Source of the DNA: Erodium maritimum
Lineage: Eukaryota; Streptophyta; Magnoliopsida; Geraniales; Geraniaceae
Assembly (NCBI GenBank): GCA_963921825.1
Contig: OY997591.1
Coordinates: 52,561,869-52,625,868 of the forward strand
Direction of reading: 5' to 3'
DNA length: 64,000 nt
Position numbers and translations under genes: made by a program. The notes under the pieces were generated by a model. The model was not told the origin of the DNA. It ran no database searches and saw nothing but the letters and a program-made list of their open reading frames with translations. How positions within the stretch are numbered: the first letter of the stretch is position 1; the number at the start of each line of letters is the position of its first letter. Below, piece by piece: positions 1 to 10,093 of the stretch.

Positions 1-384
1 CTTTGGGTGACAAGGGTTCAATTATTATCAACCATGGATAATGTAAATGAATTGATGCATACCCACATAATGTATTACATATTCATAATTTGGTTCTTCC
101 ATGAATGATGAAGAGCTTCTTCACTTTTCAATTTCTGGTACTTGATAATTGAGTAAGTTATCTCTCAATTTTGATTACTGTTTGCACAAGAAAGTTTATT
201 AATAAGTTTCAGTGTTTGCATTAAGAAATTATGTTTGGTTCTATTTTAATTTCATGCAATATGTATATTGGTTATTAGTTGATATATTAATTACACAGTA
301 ACAATGTCATGAGCCTATTCCATTGCAATTCAACAATATGTCTTCAGAAATAAACGTGAAGATCTAATAGTAGTCAACTAAAAA
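1..384. other. AT-rich sequence, no gene seen
   Basis: I see no coding exon I can defend. If the PIP5K-like gene continues leftward, this would be intronic or 3' to it, but I could not match any C-terminal kinase motif here. A short minus-strand open stretch near 75-140 is too short to call. Confidence 0.4.
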
Positions 385-575
385 TAAATTTGCAAACCAT
401 ATACACTAAATTCGCAAACCATATACACTAAATCCGCAAACCATATATACTAAATTTGCAAAACACACTAAATTCGCAAACCATATACACTAAATCCGCA
501 AACCATATACACTAAATCTGCAAACCATATACACTAAATCCGCAAACCATATACACTAAATTTGCAAAACACATC
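385..575. repeat. 22-bp minisatellite
   Basis: About eight head-to-tail copies of a 22-bp unit (consensus TAAATCCGCAAACCATATAC plus AC). The copies vary mainly at the TCC/TTC/TTT triplet and one copy is shortened. There are no unique spacers, so this is a plain tandem array. Confidence 0.9.
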
Positions 576-802
576 ACACTTTTTTCGCACTCATATTCAC
601 ACATCCACACACTTATTCAAGAACACATCAAAATATATGCAATACACCACTTGTTAGAAAGCTCTTGAAAAAATAAGAATATTGGTGCAAAAAAAAATTA
701 AATCGGAGTTGAAACGAAGCGGGAAAAATTAAATTAATAAACTTGGTGGGGAAAAAAAGATGAGCATTTCTAAGCGCGACACGTGTCATGTTCGCATTGT
801 AA

Positions 803-810
<8 letters not shown>

Positions 811-840
<30 letters not shown>
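811..840. repeat. (TA)15 microsatellite
   Basis: A perfect TA dinucleotide run of 30 bases lies directly against the left end of the LINE-derived sequence. A short TATATATA is repeated at the junction inside the 275-bp duplication. Confidence 0.95.
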
Positions 841-842
<2 letters not shown>

Positions 843-1378
843 CATTCTTTAAATTCCAAGAAACTTAAAATATGGGACTCTCTAGAAGGTTGAAGCGGGT
901 AATTGATGGGTTGGTTAGTGATACACAATCAGGCTTTATAGGGGGAGACAGATTTTAGACAGGGTCCTGATAGCAACAACAAAGGTAATTCAGTATCTGC
1001 GAAATTCAAAAGAAGAGGTCCTACTCTTTAAACTGGATTTCGAAAAGGCCTACGACTGTGTTAGTTGGGAGTATTTAGATCACTGCTTTGTAGAGATGGG
1101 GCTTTGGTATATATAATCATTCTTTAAATTCCAAGAAACTTAAAATATGGGACTCTCTAGAAGGTTGAAACGGGTAATTGATGGGTTGGTTAGTGATACA
1201 CAATCAGGCTTTATAGGGGGAGACAGATTTTGGACGGGGTCCTGATAGCAACAAAGGTAATTCAGTATCTGCGAAATTCAAAAGAAGAGGTCCTACTCTT
1301 TAAACTGGATTTCGAAAAGGCCTATGATTGTGTTAGTTGGGAGTATTTAGATCACTGCTTTGTAGAGATGGGCTTTGG
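841..1378 (+). repeat. 275-bp tandem duplication inside LINE
   Basis: Bases 841-1107 recur at 1116-1378 with an offset of 275 bp. The copies differ by one 3-base indel, a one-base G-run change and a few substitutions. Both begin ATCATTCTTTAAATTCC just after a TA-rich stretch, and both encode the start of the reverse transcriptase domain, including the LDFEKAYD motif. The first copy is therefore a duplicated, out-of-context RT start. Confidence 0.9.
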
Positions 1379-3437
1379 TGATAGGTGGAGAGGTTGGATG
1401 TCCCAATGTTTTGCAGCTCATAAATCTGTTTTGGTAAATGGATCCCCGACCCCAGAGTTTCAGATGGAGAGGGGCTTGAGACAAGGTTGTCCTCTTTCGC
1501 CTCTTTTGTTTGTTCTGGCATCAGAGGGTTTATATCTACTTTTGTTGGAAGGGGAGAGAAGGGGGAGTTAAAAGGAGTGCATTTGGGTGATAGAGGACCG
1601 TCTATTTCTCACCTTCAGTTTGCAAACGACACAGTCATTTTTATTCAGGGGAAAAAGGAGCACGTGGACAACTTGAAGCAGATCCTTATAGGCTTTCAGT
1701 GCTGCTCGGGATTACGAATTAATTTCGAGAAATCGAGTGGCATTGTGCTTAATCCGGCAACTTTAACTCGGGAGGGAGCGGCAGAAGCTTTGGGTTGTGG
1801 CATAGGTACGCTCCCTTTTAAGTACTTAGGTTTCAGTTTGGGAGCAAATCCGAAGAGGATAAAGACCTGGGAACCAATTATTGCCAAATATAAGAAGAAG
1901 CTGGGGTTGTGGCAAGCTACTTTCCTTAGTTTCGGAGGGAGGATCACCTTGATTAATTCCACCCTATCTGCCCTACCTTTGTATTACATGTCTCTAATGC
2001 AGGCTCTAGTGGGGGTTCTTAAAGAATTGGAGAGGTGGCAGCGCAGATTCTTGTGGGGGGCCTTAGAAAATAAAAGAGCCTTGCATAAAGTCAGATGGGA
2101 AGTGGTGTGCAAGACTAAAAAAGAAGGGGGCTCAGGGCTCCGCAGTTTACCTAGAGTCAATCAGAGTTTATTATCAAAGTGGTGGTGGAGGTTCGCTTTT
2201 GAAGTTGACTCTTTGTGGAAACATGTGGTGTGCGCCTGGTTTGGATGGGAAGTTTCAGATTGGGACTTGGGCAGACTGGATGTTGATGACAGGTCGTCAT
2301 GGGTGGCTCATATACAGGACCTAGGTAAAGAACAACACTTCAGAAGTTTATTCGGCGGGATGGGGTTGAGGTGGTCGGTAGGATCTGGCAACAGGGTGAG
2401 ATTCTGGCTTGATGTCTGGTTGGGAGAGGTGCCTCTGAAGGGTAGATTCAATCGGATTTTCCATCTGTCCGGTAAGAGGTTCGCTTCAATTTCAGAAGTG
2501 TGGGATGAAGGTGGTTGGGATTTAGACTTGACGCATGAGCCGATAGGCAGGGAAGGTCCCCTTGTACGAGGCCCTCTTAGCTATTTTGCAGCCGGTCTCT
2601 TTTCCTGACAATGGTGGCGAAGATAGTTGCTTCTGGGTTGCTGATACTAAGGGGTTCTCGGTGAGTAAGTGTTTCAAGGCCTTGGGTGAAAGAGGAGAGG
2701 AGAGGTTGTGGGCTAAGGTACTTTGGTTCCCAGGTTTACCGCCAAAGGTGGCAGCTTTTATGTAGCTTTGTTGTCATGAAGCAGTTCCGACATCAGTGTT
2801 CCTGGAAAGCAAGGGAGTCCCGATCCCAATTCATTAGTGTTGATGTTTCTTTTGTGGGTTGAAGTTTGAAGATTTTAATCACTTGTTTGTTCAATGTGAT
2901 TTTGTGTGGTTGATTTGGTCAGGAGTTCTCAGGTGGTGGGGCTTAAGTTGGGTTATAGCCCCTTCAGTTCAGACCCTTTTAGTTTCTTGGCCTTCTTTGC
3001 TGTCTGGTAGGGTCAAGAAGGTGTGGATTCCTATTTATGGTCTGGTTGTTTGGGAAATTTGGTTGGCAAGGAATGGTTTGAAGTTCAAGGGAGAGGTGCC
3101 ATTGGTTGAACAAGTGATTCCTAAAATTCAGATTGCCTCGTTTGGCCTGGTCAAGGCGTCTCTTCCAGCCTTTAGCTATATCTCTTATGTGGAATGGTAC
3201 AGGTACCCTTTTGTGAGCTGCAAGAGCTCCCTTCGTTCCAAAGGTCCCAAAGTTTGATGTTGGTGTTTTCTGTTGGTTTTCTTTTTACTGTTTACAATTT
3301 TGAGTTTAGAGCGTTGACATGGTTAAACTTTGTGAGGTTTAGCGACTTGTTTGTAGCTCTTTGTAATCTCGTTATAGCCGGCTTTCAGGCTATCTGTCAT
3401 TTCGGCAGGGATAAATAAAACATCACTGATAAAAAAA
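841..3437 (+). pseudogene. L1-type LINE fragment (reverse transcriptase)
   Basis: This is a 5'-truncated, frameshifted non-LTR retrotransposon. The reverse transcriptase is visible as an A-type motif LDFEKAYD near 1300, RQGCPLSPLLF near 1475 and a catalytic-box relative QFANDTVIF near 1620. In that box the usual FADD is read as FAND, so one catalytic aspartate appears changed. The frame shifts around 1490-1570, and a further shift lies near 2590. A zinc-binding RT-associated domain follows, ending in an HLFVQC-type segment near 2880. No endonuclease is present, so the copy lost its 5' half. The sequence ends in CACTGATAAAAAAA at about 3437, a poly(A)-like tail that supports plus orientation. 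It cannot encode a working polymerase as it stands. Confidence 0.85.
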
Positions 3438-3735
3438 CATATTTGAAAAGGTTACATCAAGGATTTAAATTAGTGTATGCTCAAATATACTTTATTTTGG
3501 AGTAGAATTTTAACAATATGTAGGATGTAATGAACCATGCTTAGATAGATACATGTAATGGTATTGCTATGATTGAGAAAGAGTAGAAAAATAAATATTT
3601 TAGAACAATATTCAATAAAAAGTGTGTATCAACTTTTATTTTTTTAGAGATTTAGCAGAGAGACTAAAATAATTGTTCATACTTGATTCTTGGACAACAT
3701 TAAAGAACTGGATTAATGATGCATAATGTGAGAAC
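3438..3735. other. AT-rich spacer, probable intron/3' side of PIP5K-like gene
   Basis: No exon can be supported between the LINE tail and the last recognised kinase exon. A plausible splice donor of the minus-strand gene sits at 3739-3738, so this is probably intron if the gene continues leftward. Confidence 0.35.
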
Positions 3736-3739
3736 AAAC

Positions 3740-3831
3740 CTCCTCCTAAAGCTTCGAAGTGTATGCTGAGTAAAAGATTGTAATTCATGATGTTGGCATC
3801 CTCCAAAAACTCACAGTCATGCTTCAATTGC
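3740..3831 (-). CDS. PIP5K: Distal PIP5K-like exon (MDYSLL-equivalent)
   Basis: This exon carries QLKHDCEFLEDANIMNYNLLL, matching the family segment that ends in MDYSLL. The acceptor TTTGATAG lies at 3832 and a donor GAG|GTTTGT at 3740. It is separated from the preceding exon (9267-9080) by an intron filled with retroelements. The more upstream open sequence at 3832-3902 on the same strand is intron, not coding. Confidence 0.75.
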
Positions 3832-6800
3832 CTATCAAACACAATCAATGGGATATCCTTGTCGTCATCATAAATCATATGAACTTCATATTTAAATTCC
3901 ATTTTTTTGTTAAAGTTGAATCCATATCACTACTTATAAATATTGGGGTCACACCAAACTAACAAGGTTGACGTTTTAGTTGTAAAAGCTCGACCGGATA
4001 GAAGTGGCCAATTTTAAGCACAAAATTTACATGGTATAAGAGTCTGATTCGGCTCTCAGCCCGTTTGTTACCACAACCCTTTGGTCTCATGTCCATATAC
4101 AGATGTCTTGTCCAACTATGGCCTACATGTATTTTTTTTTATAAGCAATGGTTTTATTCATGCTTTGCGTTTTAGATATCAAAATACAAAGTAGTAGGTG
4201 ATCTAATACTCAAAATACAATGCAATAACAACAAAAGCTTGCAACTGAAGCAAACAAAAAGAGAAAACAAAATAACGGCCCCAATACGCGGGGTGAAAGA
4301 TACGAAACACGAACTCTCTGCCAAACCACGACTAGAGACCCAAAACTTACACCAATTCCAAGAGTTCGATACCCATCAGCACGAAGAGGGTGCGTACAAA
4401 ATACTCAATTCTTGCAGGAACAAAACAACAACTCAAAAGGAGAGGTTGTGGGTTAGCCTCCCGACTGGGATCGGGAGAAGTTGCGCGACAGGTCGACCGC
4501 CTGGCCCGACTGGGATCGGAAAGGGCGAGATGCAGAGATTGGTTACTGAGCAGCTGGTTTGCGATCCTTTGTGATCTTGTTTGGTATTGTGTGGTTGTCA
4601 GTCGTGTCTTGGAGGAGGTCGTCAAACGTAGTGCGGGGTCTACGTTCACGTGTCCGAGGGTTGAGTCAGTTGAAGAAAGTATTGGTCGTGTGTGTGTCTT
4701 TTGAGTCGTTGTTGGTGTCACCGGCTTTGTCTGCTAAGTATGCCGTAGTCAGTCTGTTATCTGCGGTGGTGAGCGAACGCTCACCCCTAGTTGCTTTTCC
4801 CTACAGGTACCGTTCGCAGTCTGGACTAGGTGAGCTTATGAAGCTTGAAGAGCTTGAAGCGGGTTGCTGGGTGTTTTGAGTCTAGTGACGTGTACCTCGT
4901 TTTTTTGTCCAAGTGTGGGACTAATATTTTTTGAGATGTAAATATTATTTTTGTGTGGAACTAAACTGGCTTTTAAAGTGATTTAATGAAAACATGCTTC
5001 AAGTATTGTACTTTTTAAACGTTCGCGTCCCTAGTTCGGTTCGCTGAAATTGGGGCGTGACACAATAAACCAAAACTCTGTATCACTTATAATCTCGAAC
5101 CAATGTAGTAGACAAGTCCAACCCAAAACGTCTAATGTCTCTCTTAGAGTTGTATTACGAACCATTAATAAAAACACTTTATTCCTAAAGGATCGAAGGA
5201 TGACGCCCTCCAAGCCCATTGATGCAAGTATAATAGAGAAATCTTTGGCTGACCAGTTATTTTTTGTCATTACAAGGATACCAGAAGAAGCCATTGACTT
5301 TAGCCCCTCCTTGAACGATCATGTTGAAAGTTGATCCAAATTCAAGCTATTTTGTGGCTTGGTTACCAAGCAACTAATTTAGGGAATTGTCTTGGCTTGA
5401 TTAGCAAGTAATCAATTTAGGGAATTTATGTCCCGTTTCCCAAATTGGGTCTTAATTGTGTAGAGATTTTTATTTCCCTATTTTGTATGAAGTATCTCTA
5501 CACCACTCCTATAAATACCACCTGTAAGCTGCCATGAGGGATAAGTTGAATCAGTGTAAATCCCCGGCGTTGTGTAAACATTCTCCCTATAGTGAAGTTT
5601 TGCTGGTTGGCGCCCGTGGTTTTTTCCTCTTCGTTGTTTGGAGGGGTTTTCCACGTTATATCGTTGTGTTCTCCGTTTTTGGTTTTGATCACTATTTCGT
5701 TTTATTGCCTATCGTTTTATAACAAGTGGTATCAGAGCCTAGTTGTTCAATCTAGGTTTTCTGACGATGTGACATCATTGAAATTCGATCTACCGTTGCT
5801 GGACTACACCACACGATTTTCTCTGTGGCAAGTAAAGATGCGGGCCGTTCTAGCTCATCCTGACCTTGATGATGCGCTAGATGGATTCAACAAGAAGGAT
5901 CCGAAGACGTGGACCGATGAGGAGAAACGTAAGGATCGTAAAGCTCTATCTTTGATTCATCTTCATCTATCAAATAATATTTTGCAGGAAGTACTGCTGG
6001 AGAAAACTGCAGCAGCACTTTGGCTCAAACTGGAATCGATCTGCATGTCCAAGGATCTGACCAGTAAGTTGCACGTGAAGATGAAGTTGTTCACGCACAA
6101 GCTGCAAGATGGTGGTTCTCTACTCGATCACCTAGCAGTCTTTAAGGAGATCGTTTCTGATTTGCAGTCTATGGAGGTAAAGTATGATGATGAAGATCTA
6201 GGTCTATTACTCTTATGTTCATTGCCTAGTTCTTTTGCAAATTTCCGAGATACCATATTATTGAGCCGCGATGAACTAACTCTTGCGGAAGTATATGAGA
6301 CCCTTCAACAGAGGGAAAAGATGAAACTTATGGTACAGGGAGAAGGATCATCATCCTCCAAAGGAGAAGCTCTACAGGTACGTGGGAGGACCGAGCAGAG
6401 GAACAACAATTATGGAAACAAAAATAAGAGCAATAACGGGAGAGGCCGTTCTAAGTCCAAAGGAGGCGACATATTCTGCAAGTATTGTAAGAAAACAGAT
6501 CACACCATTGAAGATTGTTATAAGCTTCAGAATAAGGAGAAAAGAAACGGTACATGCAAACCGAAAAACAATTCTGATGGTGATGGTAAGGCCTCCGTTG
6601 TTTCCAACGATAATTCTGATAGTGATTGCTTAGTTGTGTTTGCTGGCTGTGTTTCTGTTTACGATGAATGGATTCTTGATACTGCCTGTTCATTTCATAT
6701 CTGCTGTAACAAAGACTGGTTCAGTTCTTATAAGTCTTTGCAGAGTGGAGATGTGGTGCGTATGGGAGATGACAACCCACGTGAGATTGTGGGCATAGGC

Positions 6801-9800
6801 TCCGTTAAGTTCAAGATGCATGACGGCATGATACGCACATTGACAGATGTGAGACACGTACCAACCATGGCGAGAAACCTCATCTCTCTCAGCACTCTTG
6901 ACGATGAAGGGTACAAGTACTCCAGTTCACAGAAAATTCTAAAGGTATCAAAAGTCTCTCTCGTTCACATGATAGGTGATATGAACTCTGCAAGATTATA
7001 TGTTCTTAGAGGTAGCACTTTAAATGGTTCTGTTACTGCTGCTGTTATTTCTGATGAACCTAGTAAAACTAATTTGTGGCACAAGCGCCTTGGACATATG
7101 AGTGAACAAGGCATGACAGAGTTGATCAAGAGAGATTTACTTGATGGATGCAACATGAGTAAGTTGGAGTTTTGTGAGCACTACATTTTTGGTAAGCACA
7201 AGAGAGTTAAATTCAATGCTTCCGTTTATACCACTAAAGGGATATTAGATTATGTGCATGCTGATGTTTGGGGTCCTTCCCGTAAAACTTCTCTTGGTGG
7301 TGCAAATTACATGCTTATTATTATTGATGATTACTCTAGAAAAGTGTGGCCTTATTTTCTTAAACATAAATCTAATGTGTTTGCTGCTTTTAAGAAGTGG
7401 AGAGTTATGGTGGAGAAGCAAACCGAGAAGAAGGTAAAAGTGCTTCGTACTGACAATGGCATGGAGTTTTGTTTAAATGATTTTGACAACTATTGTAGCA
7501 ATGAAGGCATTGTAAGGCACCACACCATCCCGTCCACGCCTCAACAGAATGGTGTGGCTGAGCGCATGAACCGAACCATCATCTCTAAGGCTCGGTGCAT
7601 GCTTTCTAATGCTCGCATGAGCAGACGTTTTTGGGCTGAAGCAGCCTCCACCGCCTGCTACTTAATAAACAGATCTCCAAGCATTCCACTTGATAAGAAA
7701 ACTCCCATTGAGGTATGGTCTGGTTCACCTGCTGGTTATTCATTATTGAGAGTTTTTGGTTGCACTGCTTATACACACGTTGATAATGGAAAGTTAGAGC
7801 CTAGAGCTGTCAAGTGTGTGTTTCTTGGTTATGGCTCATGAGTAAATGCATATAAGTTATGGAATCCTGAAACTATAAGAATTTTGCTGAGCAGAAATGT
7901 TGTTTTTAATGAGGCTGTCATGTTCAATGATAGTTCCTCTGTGGATGCCTGTGATGTTTTTGATGTTACTAATTTTTCTGATGATGAGCAACAGAGGATA
8001 AGCGTGCAGGTGGAGCACCTGGACGAAAAAGTAAATGAGGTTATTGAAAATAACGAAAATGATGACATTGGTGTTCAGCTTACACCACCTGTTTTGCAGC
8101 AAACAAATAACTCTATTGCTGTTGATAGACCGAGGAGAAACAAAGGTCCTCGCCCTCGTTTAATTGAACAATGCAACATTGTTCATTATGCTTTGAGTTG
8201 TGTTGAACAAGTGGAGCATGATTATGATAGTCATGGTGATATGATGAAGCCAGTTCCTGTTGCTAAGTTTGAGCTTTGCTCAAGCTTAGTTGGTATAACT
8301 ATTTAGCCCTAGTGGCTGTTTGGCGCCGAAAGTTTTTTCTTTGTTTGTTCAGGGAGATGTCTACCGCTTTATGCTACAAGGAGGAATTTGTCTCAATGTG
8401 GAGTTTGTTGAAAGTTGATCCAAATTCAAGCTATTTTGTGGCTTGGTTACCAAGCAACTAATTTAGGGAATTGTCTTGGCTTGATTAGCAAGTAATCAAT
8501 TTAGGGAATTTATGTTCTGTTTCCCAAATTGGGTCTTAATTGTGTAGAGATTATTTATTTCCCTATTTTGTATGAAGTATCTCTACATCACTCCTATAAA
8601 TACCACCTGTAAGCTGCCATGAGGGATAAGTTGAATCAGTGTAAATCCCCGGCGTTGTGTAAACATTCTCCCTATAGTGAAGTTTTGCTGGTTGGCGCCC
8701 GTGGTTTTTTCCTCTTCGTTGTTTGGAGGGGTTTTCCACGTTATATCGTTGTGTTCTCCGTTTTTGGTTTTGATCACTATTTCGTTTTATTGCCTATCGA
8801 TTTATAATAGATCATGTAACTGAGATTTTCTGCGTCTATGGTGGAACGGAAGGTTTATTGATTGGAACCCACACGTGAGGAAAAATGTTGAAGTTGAACC
8901 CACATCGCTATTTATAAAGGCTAGAGCTACATCCAACTGATAAGATTGACCTTCTAATTGTGAAAGTCCACCCGATATAAGTGACCCGTTCTAAACACAA
9001 AATTTACATTTTTTGTTTACTCTTTTCCTTAAAAAAATGTTTTAGAGTGAGAGAGAGAAGAAACGAATATCGAACTTACTCCATTAGTTGTAGATGGATT
9101 GATGGGTGTAGGTAAAAGCAAAACTCGAGATCTGCATCCTTCTTTATTGTCTTCTCATTAACCACTTCTTTATTTTCATCGCGGCCTTGTAGTGAGCCCT
9201 TGAGATCATACACCCCATGTATTTGCAAATCTGATAGAAGTACATTGTATAACACAACAAAATAAACCTGCATCACAATACACATAATTCATTCAAAGAC
9301 AACAATATTGTCTAGATGTAATTTAATTATTATTCACACAATGTGCTGAATTTTCAATTGAACAACAAATCACATTAACTTTTTGATCTACCTTTGGATT
9401 TCCAGCTACCTTAATAGCGTGAAGTCCACAGACTTTAATTAGTAGTGAATTCCACCCATATTTCTTCATATGTTTATAGTATTTTGGAAGAATCTGGACC
9501 ATTCTGTATGGGAATCAAGAGCGGATTCATAATTTTATTTTAGGATATATCACCGATAATGATTAAATATAAAAAAATCAAAATCAATTTAAAAAAATCT
9601 AAGTTTGATCGATCTTCCAAATGACATAGTTTTTATATACGTGAGGCAAGTCTATTTTATATATGACTCGATATAAGTAGGCCAATTTTATTACCTTGTG
9701 TTCGGATTTGCGCAAAGTTTTGATTACAAACATGCCGCCATCACCCCTTGTAATGACAGCACCGGGTTTTCTTGCATCACAAACTTCAGAGAGAAAACTT

Positions 9801-10093
9801 TGCTCATAAACTGACATCATGTATTCATCGTAGCTTACATTGGCAATCTCTAGGAGTTTTCTAGAAAAACAATGTATTAATTGGGAAGGAAAATAAATAG
9901 AGATTTTGAAAGTAAAATGAATCAAGCACCTGAACACTGCTGGGCTATAATATGTGCATTCATACTCTGTAGACCTCTTTTCTCGACGATGACGACTACC
10001 CGAGCCAGAGCCAGAGCCCTCTGTGGAATACCGAATGGTACTTTTATCAGTTTCTTTGAAGTCTTGGGATGTAAACTCGTCGTCCGTATCCAT
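3740..10093 (-). CDS. PIP5K: Phosphatidylinositol-4-phosphate 5-kinase-like gene, possibly a pseudogene (partial, 5 exons seen)
   Basis: Proteins of this family phosphorylate PtdIns4P to PtdIns(4,5)P2 at membranes. I place exons at 10093-9930 (ATG at 10093), 9860-9695, 9503-9392, 9267-9080 and 3831-3740, with GT/AG boundaries. Recognisable family signatures in order are an N-terminal VFRKLLEIANVSYDEYMMS, a FVIKTLRKSE ATP-site lysine segment, QILPKYYKHMKKY, VYDLKGS, and DCEFLEDANIMNYNLLL. There are no MORN repeats, so it resembles the short plant subclass. The join of the last two exons (ATGGA plus GCAATTG) restores the expected reading LMEQLKHDCEFLE across a 5.2-kb intron. Two defects are visible. 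The catalytic MDYSLL aspartate is read as Asn (IMNYNLLL), and the join at 9695/9503 is two bases short of staying in frame. The C-terminal part, with the second metal-binding region, is not found in the window. The family assignment is firm; whether it works is doubtful. Confidence 0.75.
3908..4031 (+). repeat. TRIM 5' LTR (124 bp)
   Basis: The TG...CA-bounded repeat matches 8886-9009 in length and sequence with moderate divergence. It is followed at once by the primer-binding-site relative at 4032. Confidence 0.75.
4129..4440 (-). mobile_element. Retroposon 3' end (minus strand)
   Basis: The left edge is a poly(T) run followed by ATAAGCAATG, i.e. a minus-strand element ending ...CATTGCTTAT then poly(A). 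The same tail style (GCTGATAAAA or GCTTATAAAA) is seen at 36464 and 45385. No coding content is recognised in this piece. Confidence 0.5.
4441..5062 (+). repeat. Gypsy LTR fragment
   Basis: Bases from about 4530 to 5062 closely match the 3' end of the solo LTR at 35880-36458, ending in the same GGGGCGTGACA. The 5' part is missing, so this is a truncated LTR; I found no target duplication. Confidence 0.7.
5063..5316 (-). pseudogene. Possible LINE ORF1-like fragment
   Basis: A minus-strand open stretch (5294 to 5031, the last part running into LTR sequence) reads like the nucleic-acid-binding ORF1 of plant LINEs, with a SAKDFSIILASMGLEGV stretch and an LLHWFE ending. The match is impressionistic and the upstream frame is closed. 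It may belong to the same minus-strand element whose tail lies at 4129. Confidence 0.3.
5322..5724 (+). repeat. Tork-type 5' LTR
   Basis: It begins TGTTGAAAGTTGATCC and ends TTTTATAACA. A TATAAATA promoter box lies at 5510-5517. Confidence 0.9.
5769..8306 (+). pseudogene. Copia gag-protease-integrase polyprotein, truncated
   Basis: The frame is open from 5769 to 8306 except for one TGA at 7839-7841. The usual start is read as GTG at 5769 (V-T-S-L-K-F-D-L-P), so the initiator ATG appears lost; the next in-frame ATG lies downstream in the gag N-terminus. Gag is followed by a zinc knuckle CKYCKKTDHTIEDC near 6475. The protease has ILDTACS, with Ala-Cys where DSGAS/DTGAS is usual. The GAG-pre-integrase segment LWHKRLGHMSEQGM is near 7075, and integrase motifs HADVWGPS, LRTDNG and QNGVAERMNR follow at 7255-7570. 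After 7841 the frame continues to AKFELCSSLVGITI, the normal C-terminal end, with no RT or RNase H between. Confidence 0.85.
8406..8809 (+). repeat. Tork-type 3' LTR
   Basis: It is nearly identical to the 5' LTR, with its TATAAATA at 8595-8602 and the sequence ATGTGGAGTT just upstream as polypurine region. Confidence 0.9.
8815..8885 (+). other. TRIM internal remnant and polypurine tract
   Basis: This short stretch between the copia target duplication and the 3' TRIM LTR ends in a purine tract. No coding potential is seen. Confidence 0.45.
8886..9009 (+). repeat. TRIM 3' LTR (124 bp)
   Basis: This is the partner of the 3908-4031 repeat and is preceded by the polypurine tract ending at 8885. 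The divergence between the two is far greater than between the LTRs of the nested copia element, so the TRIM is older. Confidence 0.75.
9074..9079 (-). other. Splice donor of the 5.2-kb intron
   Basis: A perfect GTAAGT donor on the minus strand follows ATGGA. Reading through it gives an immediate in-frame TAA, so splicing is needed. Joining to the acceptor at 3832 recreates the conserved kinase reading. Confidence 0.75.

Larger units (their letters stand above)
5322..8809 (+). mobile_element. Tork-type Ty1/copia element, RT/RNase H deleted
   Basis: LTRs at 5322-5724 and 8406-8809 (403 and 404 bp) differ at about six positions. A perfect 5-bp target duplication GATCA flanks the element (5317-5321 and 8810-8814). 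The primer site TGGTATCAGAGC follows the 5' LTR at 5727. The internal region codes for gag, protease and integrase but jumps from the post-integrase linker to the very C-terminal end of the usual polyprotein, so reverse transcriptase and RNase H are missing. It is therefore a recently moved, non-autonomous copy. Confidence 0.9.
3908..9009 (+). mobile_element. TRIM-like LTR element with nested insertions
   Basis: Two 124-bp direct repeats, 3908-4031 and 8886-9009, begin TGTT(A/G)AAGTTGAA and end AAAATTTACA. Just inside the first is TGGTATAAGAGT, a two-mismatch version of the initiator-Met tRNA primer site. Just before the second is a purine tract GAGGAAAAA. TTTTT flanks both ends as a weak 5-bp target duplication. 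Removing nested sequence leaves only short non-coding internal DNA, as expected for terminal-repeat retrotransposons in miniature. It lies antisense inside the PIP5K-like intron. Confidence 0.75.

Noticed and set aside
385-575. Regular direct repeats resembling a CRISPR array
   Set aside because: The units are adjacent with no unique spacers, and the window is plant nuclear DNA.
3832-3902. Open frame upstream of the distal kinase exon as coding
   Set aside because: It lies before the splice acceptor, has no family match, and the exon join at 3831 explains the kinase reading better.
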